NCBI GenBank assembly: GCA_018398585.1
Contig: JAGTTD010000010.1
Span: 6,961,501-7,025,500, forward strand
Source: Simmondsia chinensis
Lineage: Eukaryota; Streptophyta; Magnoliopsida; Caryophyllales; Simmondsiaceae
Direction: 5' to 3'
DNA length: 64,000 nt
The position numbers and the translations under genes were made by a program. Positions within the stretch are counted from its first letter, which is position 1, and each line of letters starts with the position of its first letter. Positions 21,301 through 31,849 of the stretch are shown one piece after another. The notes beneath the pieces are model-generated. The model was given only the letters and a program-made list of their open reading frames with translations. It was not told the DNA's origin and did no database searches.

Positions 21301-23225
21301 TTCTTGAAATCCTTGTCAGTAATGCACTGGGAAGATATTTGGGGTGTGACTTTGGCACAGGCCGCTTTCTTTCTCAGGTGGTTGGGGATCTTGTTACGAG
21401 GATGGGCACGAGGGTGTCCCGTTGGAAGGCGGGTAACCTTTCTAAAGCTGGAAGGGCTACCCTCATACAATCTGCAGTGGAATCAATGCCGAGTCATATT
21501 ATGCAATGCTTTAAGCTTTCGAAGTCAGTCTGCAAGCAGGGGGACAGAATTACTCGTCAGTTCTTTTGGAACAAAGACGGCAAGAAGGGGCTGAATATCG
21601 CGTCATGGAACAACATCTGTAAACCCAAAGGGGCGGGAGGTTTAGGTCTTAGAAAGATGGAGGCAGTCAACCAGGCTTTTCTCTGTAAGCTTGGTTGGAG
21701 AATCCTAACAGATGAGGACAACTTGTGGGTAAGATGTGTGAAGAGTAAATATCTTAAGGGTATGTCCCTCTTCGACTACGGGAGGAAGAGTTCTGACTCG
21801 CCAGCTTGGAAGAGCATTCTCGACTCAACACACATCTTAAGAAAAGGGCTGAAATGGAGAATCGGGGACGGGAACAAGGTCAGCTTTTGGTACGACTAGT
21901 GGGTTTCATTTGGGCCTTTAATTGACGGAGTCGAAGGGGAGCAAGGTGGGGTCGATTTATCCCTGAGAGTGGGTGATTTCATTGATAACGGGGAATGGAA
22001 CAGAGAGAAACTTGAAAGAAGCGTTCCCCCTCAGCGTCTAAATGACATCCTGGGAGTCCCCATTCCTAAGTCTACAATGGAGGACCGTCTATGTTGGGGA
22101 TTCACAAGCACGAGATCATTCAGTGTGAAATCAGCCACGTGGATGGCTCATAATCTGAACTAGGATGATAGGAGTGGGTGGGAGTTTAAGTGGATATGGG
22201 ACCTGAACATCCAGCCAAAGATTAAGATTTTTCTGTGGCAAGTGCTTAATGACTACCTAGCCACGGGATCCCAAATGGCCATGAGAATTCCAGGCTGAGA
22301 TTCCCACTGTGCTTGGTGTGGGGAGGGAGGAGAAGACATATCTCATCTGCTGCTCAATTGCCCTCATGCTAAAGTAGTGTGGGAGCGGGCTAAGATTACC
22401 CAATGGGTAAACCAACAGCGCTCCCATGCCTGGATTGCGGAGGAAATAAGAACGAGGAAGGGGAATTGTGAATTGGAAAGATTTGTGGCCCTCTGCTGGC
22501 ACATCTGGAAGGATAGAAATGCGGCTGTATTCAGGAGAGAGAGGGCCAACCCAGAGCAGACCGTCAGCAAAGCCCGTGCCATGGTACTGGAATGGGAGTG
22601 CAAAAATATGATGGACGAAGGTTCTGTAACCAAGAGAACCACCACAATCAATAGAAGGGGCATCACTTGGGTTTCCTGGTCGCCCCCGGATCACGAGTGG
22701 GTGAAAGTGAACTTCGATGGGTCAAACGAGGAATTGAGGCAGGAGCAGGCTATGTAATCCGTGACTGGGAGGTGAGTATTCTATCCTCGGGTACTAGAAG
22801 AATGGGAAATGCGTCCATTCTCGCTGCTCAAGCTGTTGCTGCTCGGGATGATTTGCGGGATGCAATCTCCAAAGGGGCGCAGAAAGTCATCCTTGAAGGA
22901 GATAATCAAGTTGTGATTCGAACCCTCTAGGGCAGGTATGAATGTCCGAGTGAAATTTGTGCTATCGTGGATGATATAAGGAAGACCTGCTCTGGGGTTA
23001 TTCAAGTGATTTTCTTTCATGTTTTCAGAGAAGCAAATAGAGCAGCTGATTTTATGGCAAACGAGGGTTATAAAAGAGTGGGGTATGATCCTGGTATTTT
23101 GGAGCCCCCCTTTGCTCTCTGCCGTATTGCCTTCTTTGATGCTTCAGGTCGTCCCTTGCTTCGAGGGAGTCGCTGAAGCGGGTTCCCAGTCTTTACCATC
23201 ATCAAAAAAAAAAAAAAAAAAAAAA
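18323..23225 (+). mobile_element. L1-type LINE inserted in the right CACTA arm
   Basis: The element is bounded by a 14 bp duplication TACAATGTCCTAAA (18309-18322; 23226-23239) and ends in a run of A after ATCATC (23204-23225). The interior reads in order: endonuclease, reverse transcriptase, zinc-binding segment and RNase H. At 4.9 kb it is somewhat short. I could identify no ORF1 (gag-like, zinc-knuckle) in the first 700 bp, only a 5' leader beginning ACTTTATTTATGGAGTGAG. The CACTA arm sequence continues without loss on both sides, so the boundaries are firm. Confidence 0.95.
19060..23176 (+). pseudogene. L1 ORF2: endonuclease, reverse transcriptase, RNase H (broken)
   Basis: The endonuclease starts MKFLVWNIRGLASGP (about 19065) and changes frame near 19115. 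It then shows PDLMAILET, VIGDFNE (19470) and SDHTPIFL (19730), the APE motifs. After a TAG at 20038 and a frameshift near 20330 the RT follows: GSDGFTAFFYQ, FRPISLCNVLYKIIAKIL, AKLDMEKAYDRVEW (motif A), GLRPGDPLSPYLFI and FADDCLLF (21130, motif C). A zinc-binding segment (CAWCGEGGEDISHLLLNCPH) is near 22310. After a frameshift near 22720 an RNase H domain runs to 23176 (VKVNFDGS, LEGDNQVVI, REANRAADFMANEG). Stops at 21177, 21897, 22161, about 22297 and 22928 make it dead. RNase H at the C-terminus is a plant L1 feature. Confidence 0.93.
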
Positions 23226-23239
23226 TACAATGTCCTAAA

Positions 23240-24370
23240 TTCACAAATCTCAAACTCACATAAAATTCAATCATATAGTCTAGAAATAACTCCATATTGT
23301 CATTTTTCTCTGCAAAACACTAACAAAATTCCTATGAGTGATTTAAATATCATAAATCATAAATTTCATAATAAGAATAACTAACTATATAAGTATGAAT
23401 AATTAACCATAATTAGAAATTGTCTAGATTCGGGAAAAGTCATCATGGTTAAGGCGTGTGTTGTAGTGTCCTCAAGGGTTAACATCGCCCATCTTCGATA
23501 GTGTGCAGAACACTTGATGGTGATAAACCTTTCAACACAAGCCAACACTAGCCACACGAACCAGCAAAACTGACAAGCCACAAGTCTTATGGGAGATGGA
23601 CACCACTGATACAATTTCGACAAAATTCTAGCTTAATTCTAATTAAGTTTAAAGTTAGTACAATTAGAGTGGTTCATGTTCTAACCTTATTGTTGTAGTC
23701 TAGCAGAGCAATTGTGTTATTCTTTCTAAGGATGATTTTACAAGGACTTCAGCTTATGTGATTCCAAATTCTTTTTAATTTCTTTTGCATTTTTTATGCA
23801 ATTATGATATTATTGAATTGCATCTCTCATTAGGTCCCACGGTAAGTGGCAATCAAGAAAATCACAAACTCAAACTTTACAGTACACAATCTGAGTCATA
23901 AATCTACAACATTCTCAAACTCCACATAGAATTCATTCACAAAGTCTAAATCCACAAAAATTCCAAATAACTCAATAATGAATTCTTAATGAATATCTCA
24001 ACATAGATAAGCGAAAACTAAGGAGAAAAAAGAGAGAAAAAGAAGAAAAAAAGAAGAAGATTACCACATACTTCATAATACTTAATCAATGTAGTCGTCC
24101 ATCTAAGTAGATAGGGATGGAGCACTTGACCCATCGTTACGAGATCCATCCTCTAGTGCTTTTACTCTAGCTGCCAAATCAACAAATTCCTTATTCTTCT
24201 TAAGAAGTACTCGCTTTTCCTTCCCATATTGACGAAGTTTTTCAAGAAGTTCGGCCTTAGTAGAAGAGGGTGCTCTAAAATCACTAGGCCTTATTCCTCC
24301 CCCGTAACCAAACACATGACCAACAGTTTGACGTTTGTTGAAGACCTTCTCAACAACTTCAATGTTAGAT
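23240..24370 (-). mobile_element. CACTA 3' tail, right arm, part 2
   Basis: Reverse complement of the outer part of the left arm (14820 to about 16040). Identity with the left arm stops at ATGTTAGAT (24362-24370), where a solo LTR is inserted next to the arm end. It contains the inverted protein fragment at 24082-24370. Confidence 0.85.
24082..24370 (-). pseudogene. C-terminus of Ptta/En/Spm-type CACTA protein (right arm)
   Basis: The minus strand reads a shared upstream part, VFGYGGGIRPSDFRAPSST, then a coiled-coil-like region (ELLEKLRQYGKEKR, NKEFVDLAARVKALED), SAPSLST, a TAG and MDDYID before TAA at 24082-24084. It lacks the internal stop found in the left-arm copy (LVA-stop-VKG), so it is closer to the original protein. 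The LTR at 24373 removes anything further upstream. Confidence 0.72.
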
Positions 24371-24372
24371 AC

Positions 24373-25804
24373 TAATGTGTTTTAAATGTGTGTTTTAAAA
24401 CCGTTTACTCGCAAGTGTACGAGATCATCGAAGCTTTGTCGGGTATACGGGTCATATCCATAGGGAATCGTGTCAAGTTAGATTTACTGATTAACGAGCG
24501 GTTTGAATTTTTGGTTGTTTGAATAAGTTGAAGCTAAATTACTAAAACTGAATATAAAGTGAGTGCGACAATTCAATTGAGGTTAGTTTAGGGAGTAAAT
24601 TCAGGGTAGCTTAACACGTATCCCGTCATTATATTCTACTTAGGACGATGATTTCAAAGACTTAGGCTACAAGCTCTAAACCTGGGTTAATATATAAATT
24701 AGGGCTTAGGGTATTAAATTAGTCTAAAGGCATAACCTATCTTAGCACCCTAGATGTAGCATAGGTTATCTCATTAGCACTACTTAATTCCTTTGTTACT
24801 CCTAATTCAATATTAACTTATATAAAAGATTGGGTTCAGAGTTCGGTACAACCTCAACCCTGACCATGCGTAAATTCCTATTATGTTATGGTCTAGGCTA
24901 CAAGCACAAGACTAATCGCTGCAAAGTTGGAGACCCAGACATGGCTACAAGCACACATACAAAAAATATTCAACAATCATGAAAAACTCCCCACAGCGGT
25001 GCGAATATAACATAACTAAATCAATCCTCAAAAGCATAATATAAATCTAGGATACGGGTGACTACCCGCCCTTCATCCCCTAAACTAAGAAAGTTTACTC
25101 TTCCATGAGAGTTTTACACATAATTAAATTTGTATAAAAGAGAATACTGTGCGTAAAATAAATAAAAGAGTAAACTCCCTCAATCTTAGTGTCGATGCTG
25201 ATCTGAGCCTGAATTCTCCCAGTATTCCAACCGCTTGCGCTTCAGCTTTTGAGAACCTGTAGGTCTTGTAGCGGCTTTGGGTTTTAGAGAAAGGGGAGGA
25301 CGTGCAGCGAGAAAAGCGTATCCAAGGCTGACTTTCCGTTCTCTATTTATAGGCGCATGAGGAGTTAGGGTTCCGTACGGAACCATCCCGATTGATCGGG
25401 AATAATGACCGATTGATCGGCAATCCGATCGATCGACTAAAAGAGCCGATCGATCGGTACTTTTGGCGGTTCGATTGGCAGGCTCTCGGTTAGTTTTCCT
25501 AGCCGGGAGCTGCTGATCGATCGGTTCTTTGGGCCCCTTTTCTTAATTAAGCCCCGAAGAGCTATGGAATGTACTCGGTTCACCAGATTATGATCCAATG
25601 GGTCTTTCATCTGCATAAATGGTTGGGTTTCTCCAATCAGTCTTCAAAAGTGCCTCAATAATGCTTGATTTTGCCCTAATTCTTCTTCCGTCCGCTTTGA
25701 CATGTTCCACATGAAAATGTACCTAAACAACAACCGAACACACATGTAGAGGCCGAATATATGACAAAAACGGGAAATAAAATATGATAAAATCATGCGT
25801 ATCA
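24373..25804 (-). repeat. Solo LTR of a Tat-like gypsy element
   Basis: A 1432 bp segment is flanked by the 5 bp repeat GATAC (24368-24372 and 25805-25809). On the minus strand it begins TGATACGCATGATTTTATC and ends ...AACACATTA (expected CA). No PBS, polypurine tract or internal sequence adjoins it, so it is a solo LTR. Its inner part (TTACTCGCAAGTGTACGA, CCATAGGGAATCG) has the look of Tat LTR ends. A block at 25388-25525 carries five CCGATYGATCGG-like motifs. Confidence 0.75.
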
Positions 25805-25810
25805 GATACC

Positions 25811-26060
25811 CTACCACAAAATAGGCTTATGGCAATGGCTCTTTGGCATCGGTTCTAAAATCGCTGCCAAATCGAACTTTACGCAATGGTTTCAAAACCA
25901 TTACGTAAGGGTATCTATGGTAGCGGGTTTTGTAACGAAAATATAACTGTGCCGCATGGTTATCTAATGCCACGGTTTGCTGAAATGGTTTTCCAAATAA
26001 CACTTATTGCAACGATTTAGAACCATGCCTATTCTCATGGATGCTAATGTCAAATTTTGT
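25811..26060 (+). mobile_element. CACTA-like terminal region (second family)
   Basis: It starts near CTACCACAAAATAGGC, close to the CACTACCACAAAATAGG ends of some plant CACTA elements. It then carries repeated GGCAATGG / AACGGTTTTAAAACC-like motifs (GGCATCGGTTCTAAAATC, CGCAATGGTTTCAAAACC, GCCACGGTTTGC, TGCAACGATTTAGAACC). The terminal CA is not seen and no partner end was found, so this is a fragment and only a tentative call. Confidence 0.4.
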
Positions 26061-26939
26061 GAATATAACTTTAGATTTTTTTTACCCTAGCTGTTATATC
26101 CTCCGCTAATATGCTAATTCGAGTTATCATCTAATACTTGATTAATAAAAGAGTATAGATCTAGTAGTTTTATACTCTACTCAGTACTTGATTATTAAGC
26201 AGACTCGACAATTGAATTAGCATACCACTCAATATCGGACTCGATTTTGACTCATTTGTCCTTATACTTAAATTGTACTTGTTAATTACTTGTTTAATAT
26301 ACTGGGATATAATTTATATTAATTAAAAAATAAATAATTAAAATATATAAAAATTACTACTTTTAATTCCAAACTAATAACTAAAATAAGTCAAAAAAGT
26401 AAAATAAAATTTGGAATCAAACCCTAACTGTATTTGGAGCTTGAACTCTAAGGTTTGATGCAATTTGGGGTACTCAAAAACTTTTGAAAATTGGAGCCCC
26501 ATTTTAATTTTTTTATAATTTTTATTTTTATTTTGTATATTTTAATTATTTTTAATTAATAAAAGATGTTAAATTTTATTTAAAAATATATTTTAAATAT
26601 TAATAAATTTTTATATATTAAATTTGAGTAATTTGTTTATTTAATTATTCATTTTACGTTATTTTTAATCAATATAAATCTTAATTTTTATAATTTCAAT
26701 TCATTCTCTTACTATAATTAATTATTTTTTAATTATATTTATTTTTAATGCATTTTTATCTTTTATCTTGAATTAATTAAAATAGTATCAATGATATTAA
26801 CTATTAAAATATCTAAAAAATGGAGCTTAAAAAATGGGGCACAATTAGAGAGAAAAAGCCCCATTTTTTTATGAAGGCTATTTTTCAAAAATGGGGCTTC
26901 AAAAATAGGGCACCATTGTAAAGTACCTAATTTCATTTC
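26061..26939. other. AT-rich intergenic DNA with a possible MITE
   Basis: No coding sequence. Segments rich in GGAGCCCCATTTT (about 26500) and its inverted counterpart AAATGGGGCTTCAAAAAT (about 26890-26910) face each other across 400 bp of A/T-rich DNA. This suggests a degraded foldback MITE of roughly 26460-26935, but clear ends and a target duplication are absent. Confidence 0.35.
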
Positions 26940-27580
26940 CTGTTGCTGCTTCGTCTTCCGTGTCCAAATCCAACGCCGAACCCTAACCCAACCCAAGGGT
27001 GGGCGGCGCAGCCCCTTGACGCCCGGCTGCTCGAATCCAAGACGGTGGCGGCCGTTCTTCCGCGGTGACACCATCTTCTCCGTCTATTTCATCTTCGACA
27101 CTATTAGTCGCGAACCCGACCAACATCTGGATGACGACGACGACAACGGTTTATTGGTGTTCTCCGAGGATTTCGGCCACTGGTGGTGATGAATCTCTCA
27201 ATGATGAGGCCGGCGCTGGATCTCTACCAGATATTTGTCTTCTCGACGATGTTCCTTCATTGATCATCGTCTTCTTCGTTATCCTTGTCATCAAATCCAC
27301 TGGCTGCCACTCCTGCTCGGTTTTCTCATCGTCAACCTTTTCGAGATCGAGCTCTGCTGCTTGATCGATGTCTTCATCAATCACTCCGCCGATCTTGTCC
27401 TCCCTTTCGCTGCCAGCACTCTAGGTCAGCGTCAAAGGTTCATCCTCTTCCTTAGGAATGTCCGTAGTCCGTTTGTTTTGGCCATCATTCGATCCTCTCT
27501 GGTAACTTTTGCTCGATCTTCTCCATTCTTGCTTTTCTATTATCGCTCGACCTCTTCCACAGCAAAGTCCGTTGTCTATT
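26940..27580 (+). pseudogene. GC-rich exon-like block, unrecognised gene remnant
   Basis: A GC-rich island in AT-rich surroundings. A plus-strand peptide WRPFFRGDTIFSVYFIFDTI, followed by an acidic run (LDDDDDNG) and VFSEDFGHW, is open over about 27045-27190. The minus strand also has an acidic ORF (27151-27384). I recognise no family. Its base composition and the exon-like patches downstream suggest a former host gene or a gene fragment carried by a transposon. Confidence 0.3.
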
Positions 27581-29050
27581 GATTTGTGGTCGCTTGAATT
27601 TTCCCTAATTTGAAATTGTTGTGGTTCTTACTGAATTCCTGCGTATATTCGAAGTAAATGACCTATAATATACATTAATATTTTTGACATTGTGATTTTC
27701 CTATATTGTTCCTTGATTAGGGTTTTGTGATGCCAAATTGAGGTCGTTATCGAACTAAGTTGAGCTTATTACCAATTTTAACTTACTGTTGTGCTTGATT
27801 TATTGGTAAAACATTAGCAAGGTTGAGGACCTAGGACAACATATTTTAGATTCAATTTCTTAATACCACTTACCTACTGGAAGAAAAGACTGCTTTTTCA
27901 ACGTGACATGATTGAACTTTGCTTGAAATTTGTTTAATAGGACCCTTGAGTGGCGGAAGTTCAAGTTAATAGAAAATAACTAAATACTATTAAATTTTCT
28001 GCTCCATGTAGCCAATCCCACCTAATAGGAAAATAATATTAGATCGTGTTGTCTATTTGTTATGCTACTTGTTTCTTGTGTCTTAAAATACTATATTCAT
28101 ATAATTGACAATAAACTATGCTTCTTCGGCTGCCGTATCTAACTGTAACAGATGCCAATTTTACTATTTACTACCTGTTTGAACTCTATGAAGTAACTTC
28201 TGAACTCAAGCAGAATATCTTAAGCTAAGGTTTTTTTTCTATGATCTAGTGAACCTATAAGCCTCCATTGGTATAACTCCGCTGTACATTCTCTTTCTAC
28301 TTAAGATATTTCATATAGCTCTTCATAATACATTTCTAATGCTGCAAGATTCTCTTTATGTATCTCGTCTTCCGGTCTGGTTGGCTATGGCCCTATTTTT
28401 GTCCTTCAATGACTTAAGTTGCCTATGTCTCCAACCTTTCCATCTCTTACATTCATCTAGTAATGTCATTTTATCATGAAAATGGCTCAAAAAGTCCTAA
28501 ATATTGAGCTTGTTGATTTTGGAGGGTGACATATTTTCAACTATATAGGAAACCCGCTTTGTGTCCCATCTGATTCTTAAGTAAGATATCATTGTAATTT
28601 TTATTTAAAATTTTGCAGTAGGTAAATGGTGCATCGTGCCAAATGTTGCCCAAACTGTTGATTTCTCTGAAGCTCAGTCATAGGCAGTTCATGGTAAGGT
28701 CTTATGATTTATACGCTTGTTTGTTGACCTCTCTGGTGCTCGTCATTCATTTTTTAATGTTCAAGTCCTTATGTTTGTTTTGACAAGATATTCTACAACA
28801 TCTACCTCACATAATCTTTTTCCTTTTTTGTTGTGAAATTTATGTCAGGTTTCAATGCTATTGCTTTTCTCGCAGCAAGAAGAAGGGCATTCTCTAGAGA
28901 GAAATGTTCTTACTAAATTGTAGGAAAAAGTAGATGAGCTTCAGAGAACCAAAGTACAAGTAATTCCTTTTTAATCCTTTAACTTTTCGGGCCGTTGCAC
29001 CACTATGTGATGCTATATTTTTCAAGTATATTTAGTATATAACCCATACA
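27581..29050 (+). other. Intron-like DNA with exon-like patches
   Basis: Mostly T-rich, low-coding DNA resembling plant introns. Two patches look like exons. One is 28620-28693, preceded by TTTTGCAG and followed by GTAAGG, reading GKWCIVPNVAQTVDFSEAQS. The other is about 28850-28965, reading QEEGHSLERNVLTKL, a stop, EKVDELQRTKVQ (coiled-coil character). With 26940-27580 and 29250-29320 they could form a decayed host gene on the plus strand. Unrecognised. Confidence 0.35.
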
Positions 29051-29179
29051 CTGGGGGTCCTCGAAAACAGTCTCTCGTTAGGGTCTCACCATGATGGGGT
29101 AAGGCTGCGTACATCCTATCCCCAGACCCCGAGCAAGCGGGAGCCCTTGTGGCCCTGGGAATGTTGTAGTTGTTGTTTA
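29051..29179 (+). mobile_element. RTE-type 3' tail (5'-truncated LINE copy or related SINE)
   Basis: The segment GGGGTAAGGCTGCGTACATC, then CCCCAGACCC, GCGGGAGCC, CTGGGAATGTTG and GTTGTTGTT matches the 3' end of the RTE element at 50790-50905, starting from GGGGGTCC.CGAAAA. No tRNA-like A/B boxes precede it, so a truncated RTE copy is more likely than a complete Au-type SINE, which shares this tail. Confidence 0.7.
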
Positions 29180-29239
29180 TATGATATGCTTTATTAAGTA
29201 ATGATTGATTTTGGTTATCTTCTATTGAATTGTGTAAGT

Positions 29240-29340
29240 AATGATTGGCGTTATGGATGCTATCAAAGCCGAAGTCAAAGCTGATGTTATGAAAGATGTT
29301 CTGAAGGAACTTATATCAAAGCTGATGTTTTGAAAGATGT
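29240..29340 (+). other. Exon-like patch beside the copia breakpoint
   Basis: The plus strand reads VMDAIKAEVKADVMKDVLKE, with a duplicated AAAGCTGATGTT.TGAAAGATGTT unit (about 29277 and 29316). It abuts the truncated end of the minus-strand copia at about 29345. Possibly the last visible exon of the 27-29 kb gene remnant. Unrecognised. Confidence 0.3.
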
Positions 29341-29344
29341 TATG

Positions 29345-31727
29345 AGATTCACCTGGAACTGTTTCACCTTTTTGGGCATATAACCCATTTTTTACCTCCT
29401 CTTTAGAACAACTAAGAATCACTTTAAGATTTTCATTTCGTCTTGACATGCTCTAAAGGTCAGTCCCCTTTGGTCAAGTTGTCCTGGTGAAATCAAGTTC
29501 TTATGAAGTTCAGGTAAATGCCTAACTCCCTCTAAGGTATAAACATTCCCATTTGACACTTTGATTCTAATAGATCCCATCCCTGCTACTTTGCATCCAT
29601 GATTATTTTTTCAACAACACTTTTCTCCCATTAACTGGTTTGTAGTCTATAAAGTCTGAATGGTCTATATGGAAAATTCATTCTGAATTTAAGACCCATT
29701 CATGTGTTATAGTATCAGATGAGACATGTAACACTTTATCATGATCATAATCAACAGAAGCAGCGTTAACAACATGCATATCGAATGATACAAATAACAC
29801 TTTTGCACAACCAATATAAAAAGAAACAACATTATCAGCAAAGCCTTGGGTCTTGTTCTTTTTAGGACAACATCTCCTAATGTGTTCTAGTTTGTTGCAT
29901 TCATAACACTTAACATCGGTATAATTTTTCTTAGCCTGAGAAGAGGAACAGTTCTTACTCTTGGAGCGTTTTGTCAAGGGATGAGTGCAGGTCATCAGTG
30001 CGGCGCCCAAGCGCCTGAGGCTAGGGTTAGGCCAGCCTACCCCCTATGGTCAATAAGCAACAATATGCACCTTCAAGAGACCAAATACATGGCATACCAT
30101 GGATATACCTTAACACAATCAATGCGTATTAGTATCGGATAGGCTAACACTTGTTACGGGATGAGCGCAGATCACCCTTACGGCGCCTAGGCCTTGAGGC
30201 TAGGGCCGGGCCAGCCTACCACCTATGGTCAACAAGCAGCAATATGCACCTAGAGACAAAATACACGGCATTTACCACGGACATACTTGAATACAATCAA
30301 TGCGCATTAGTATTGGAAAGGCTTAGGAGACCCCATATGGCATATGTTTGCTTATTGAGCACCATGGACTGTCAGGCAATGGCGGCCCGTGACACTCTCC
30401 CCCACCTAATTTGGCAAACGTCCTCGTTATAGGTGCTTGCCTATCGTCGCATCCCTGCATCTCTAGCAGCCTTGATTGGTCACAGGACGACCACATAGTT
30501 ATCCCCTTCAGCGTGACACCTCTGACATGCTATTGACAATCGCCCGACGATAAGCAGCGTGCTCAAAAAGCAACGTGCCAGCTCCATGCACCATAGTGCA
30601 CCACGTACACGTTTCACTCCACGATGCTTGTTGACTCTTCATCTTGTGACTTCGCACTGCACCCCAAGGATCGGCCCAATCTCCACGCAGCAAGCTAGCC
30701 ATACGGTCAGCAAGCTTGATTGGCACCCAACACGGTGCGCCTTCCGCCACAACCGGAACCGAGAGCCACTCAACTTCACTCCGAAAGTTCCTCATTGGAG
30801 CGCTCCTCCCACACAAGGAGTCTCCATACCCACAGATAAACCCGCTCGACGCTTGGGACCCAAGCAACTTCCATTCCCTAGGAGCGTCCACCACCACTTT
30901 TCACGGGATGAGCGCAGATCACCCGTGCGGCGCCCAGCCCCCTGAGATTGAGGTTGGGCCAGCCTACCCCCTATGGTCAACAAACAACAATATGCACCTT
31001 CAAGAGACGAAATACACGGCATACCACGGATATACCTGAACACAATCAGTGCGCATTAGTATTGGACAGGCTAAGGAGACCCAATATGGCATATGTCTGC
31101 TTATTGAGCACTTGAGACAATGTCAGGCAAAGATGGATCATGACACTCTCCTCAAACGGGTGATCTGTGCTCATCCCATGACAATTTTCTCGGAATGCCT
31201 CCCTAAATTCATCACACCTATTTTTGGTCCTACCCCTCATGGTAAGCCCCTCACTACTAGAGCTAGAACGTTGGTATTTGCCTTCTCTTTTGAATTCAAC
31301 AACCTTACTTTTAGGGGCCTGTTTAACCTCTTTCAAACTGATTTTTTGACATCCATACCTAAGTGTATCTTTAAATGCTCTAAGATATTTAGGTTAAAGC
31401 ACATAAGAGTATCACAGCTTGAGCTTCATCTTCTAAGGTCACATTCACATTCTTAAGTTCTTGAAACAGTCTGTTAAAGTCATCTATGAAGTCCTGTAAT
31501 GATTTGTTTTCGTCCATTATAAGGGTAAAAAACTTTTCCACGAAGATTATTCTATTATTCAATGATTAAGACTTATATATCTCCTCTAATTTCTTCTAGA
31601 TCTTGGCTATAGTGGTCTCATTTGAAACTTGGCATAACATAATATTATCAAGACATAAAATAATAGAACCACAAAATCATTCTTCCTATCAAACTTCTCT
31701 ATATCAAACTTTGCAGAAGCCATTATC
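29345..31727 (-). pseudogene. Copia gag-protease pseudogene (outer element)
   Basis: Minus-strand gag begins MASAKFDIEKFDRKNDF (about 31724). It continues with NETTIAKIWKKLEEIYKS, IMDENKSLQDFIDDFNRL and a basic linker (SEGLTMRGRTKNR, to 31184). After the 1.2 kb insertion it resumes as KRSKSKNCSSSQAKK and the CCHC knuckle CYECNKLEHIRRCCPKKNK (about 29865-29930). A degraded protease start (EWVLNSE, expected DSG) follows. Then come pre-integrase remnants (SIRIKVSNGNVYTLEGVRHL-like, HKNLISPGQLDQRGLTF with stops, NGLYAQKGET) to 29345. Many stops and frameshifts. The order is that of plant copia polyproteins; gag binds and packages the RNA. Confidence 0.85.
29972..31183 (-). mobile_element. TRIM-like LTR array in copia gag
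   Basis: Three LTR copies occur: 29972-30151 (truncated, 180 bp), 30152-30394 (243 bp) and 30899-31145 (247 bp). They share GGGATGAGYGCAG, CGGCGCC, CCAGCCTACC and ATGGTCAA. On the minus strand each full copy starts TGTCA and ends CATCCCGT(A/G)A. The middle copy is preceded on the minus strand by a polypurine tract (AGGTGGGGGAGAG), so the orientation is minus. The interior (30395-30898, about 500 bp) holds a minus ORF reading MVVDAPREWKLLGS and later PVVAEGAPCWVPIKLADRM, not recognised. The first copy directly abuts the second. The right end carries an inverted copy of an LTR end (31158-31183). No exact TSD (CGTTT versus ATTTT). Confidence 0.7.
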
Positions 31728-31849
31728 AAGAGTTTCCAACAGTAGCTCTGATACCACTTGATGGATCTTAGTTATCGTTTCTTGATAGCGGTTTTAGTAG
31801 AGTTCGATAAGTGTTACATGCGGTGATAGAAGATTTCATAAACGAAAGT

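Larger units (their letters stand above)
29345..31849 (-). mobile_element. Outer Ty1/copia element, internal part (5' LTR end, PBS, gag, protease start)
   Basis: On the minus strand the order is LTR end (31849-31759, ends ...AAGATCCATCA) and PBS AAGTGGTATCAGAGC (about 31743-31757). Gag follows from about 31724, then zinc knuckle and protease/GAG-pre-integrase remnants to about 29345, where homology ends abruptly. The rest of the 5' LTR lies at 43616-44472, because a second copia (31850-43615) is inserted in the LTR. A TRIM-like array (29972-31183) splits gag. The 3' half of this element is missing. Confidence 0.85.

Noticed and set aside
27065..27582. Plus-strand Ser-rich ORFs as genes
   Set aside because: Short, low-complexity, overlapping ORFs on both strands of a GC-rich block; kept only as an unrecognised remnant.
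29051..29179. Complete Au-type SINE
   Set aside because: Only the 3' tail is recognisable; no tRNA-like A and B boxes precede it.
30508..30897. Minus ORF of 129 residues as a gene
   Set aside because: It lies in the interior of a small LTR array, matches no family I recognise, and its plus-strand complement is equally open, which suggests composition bias.
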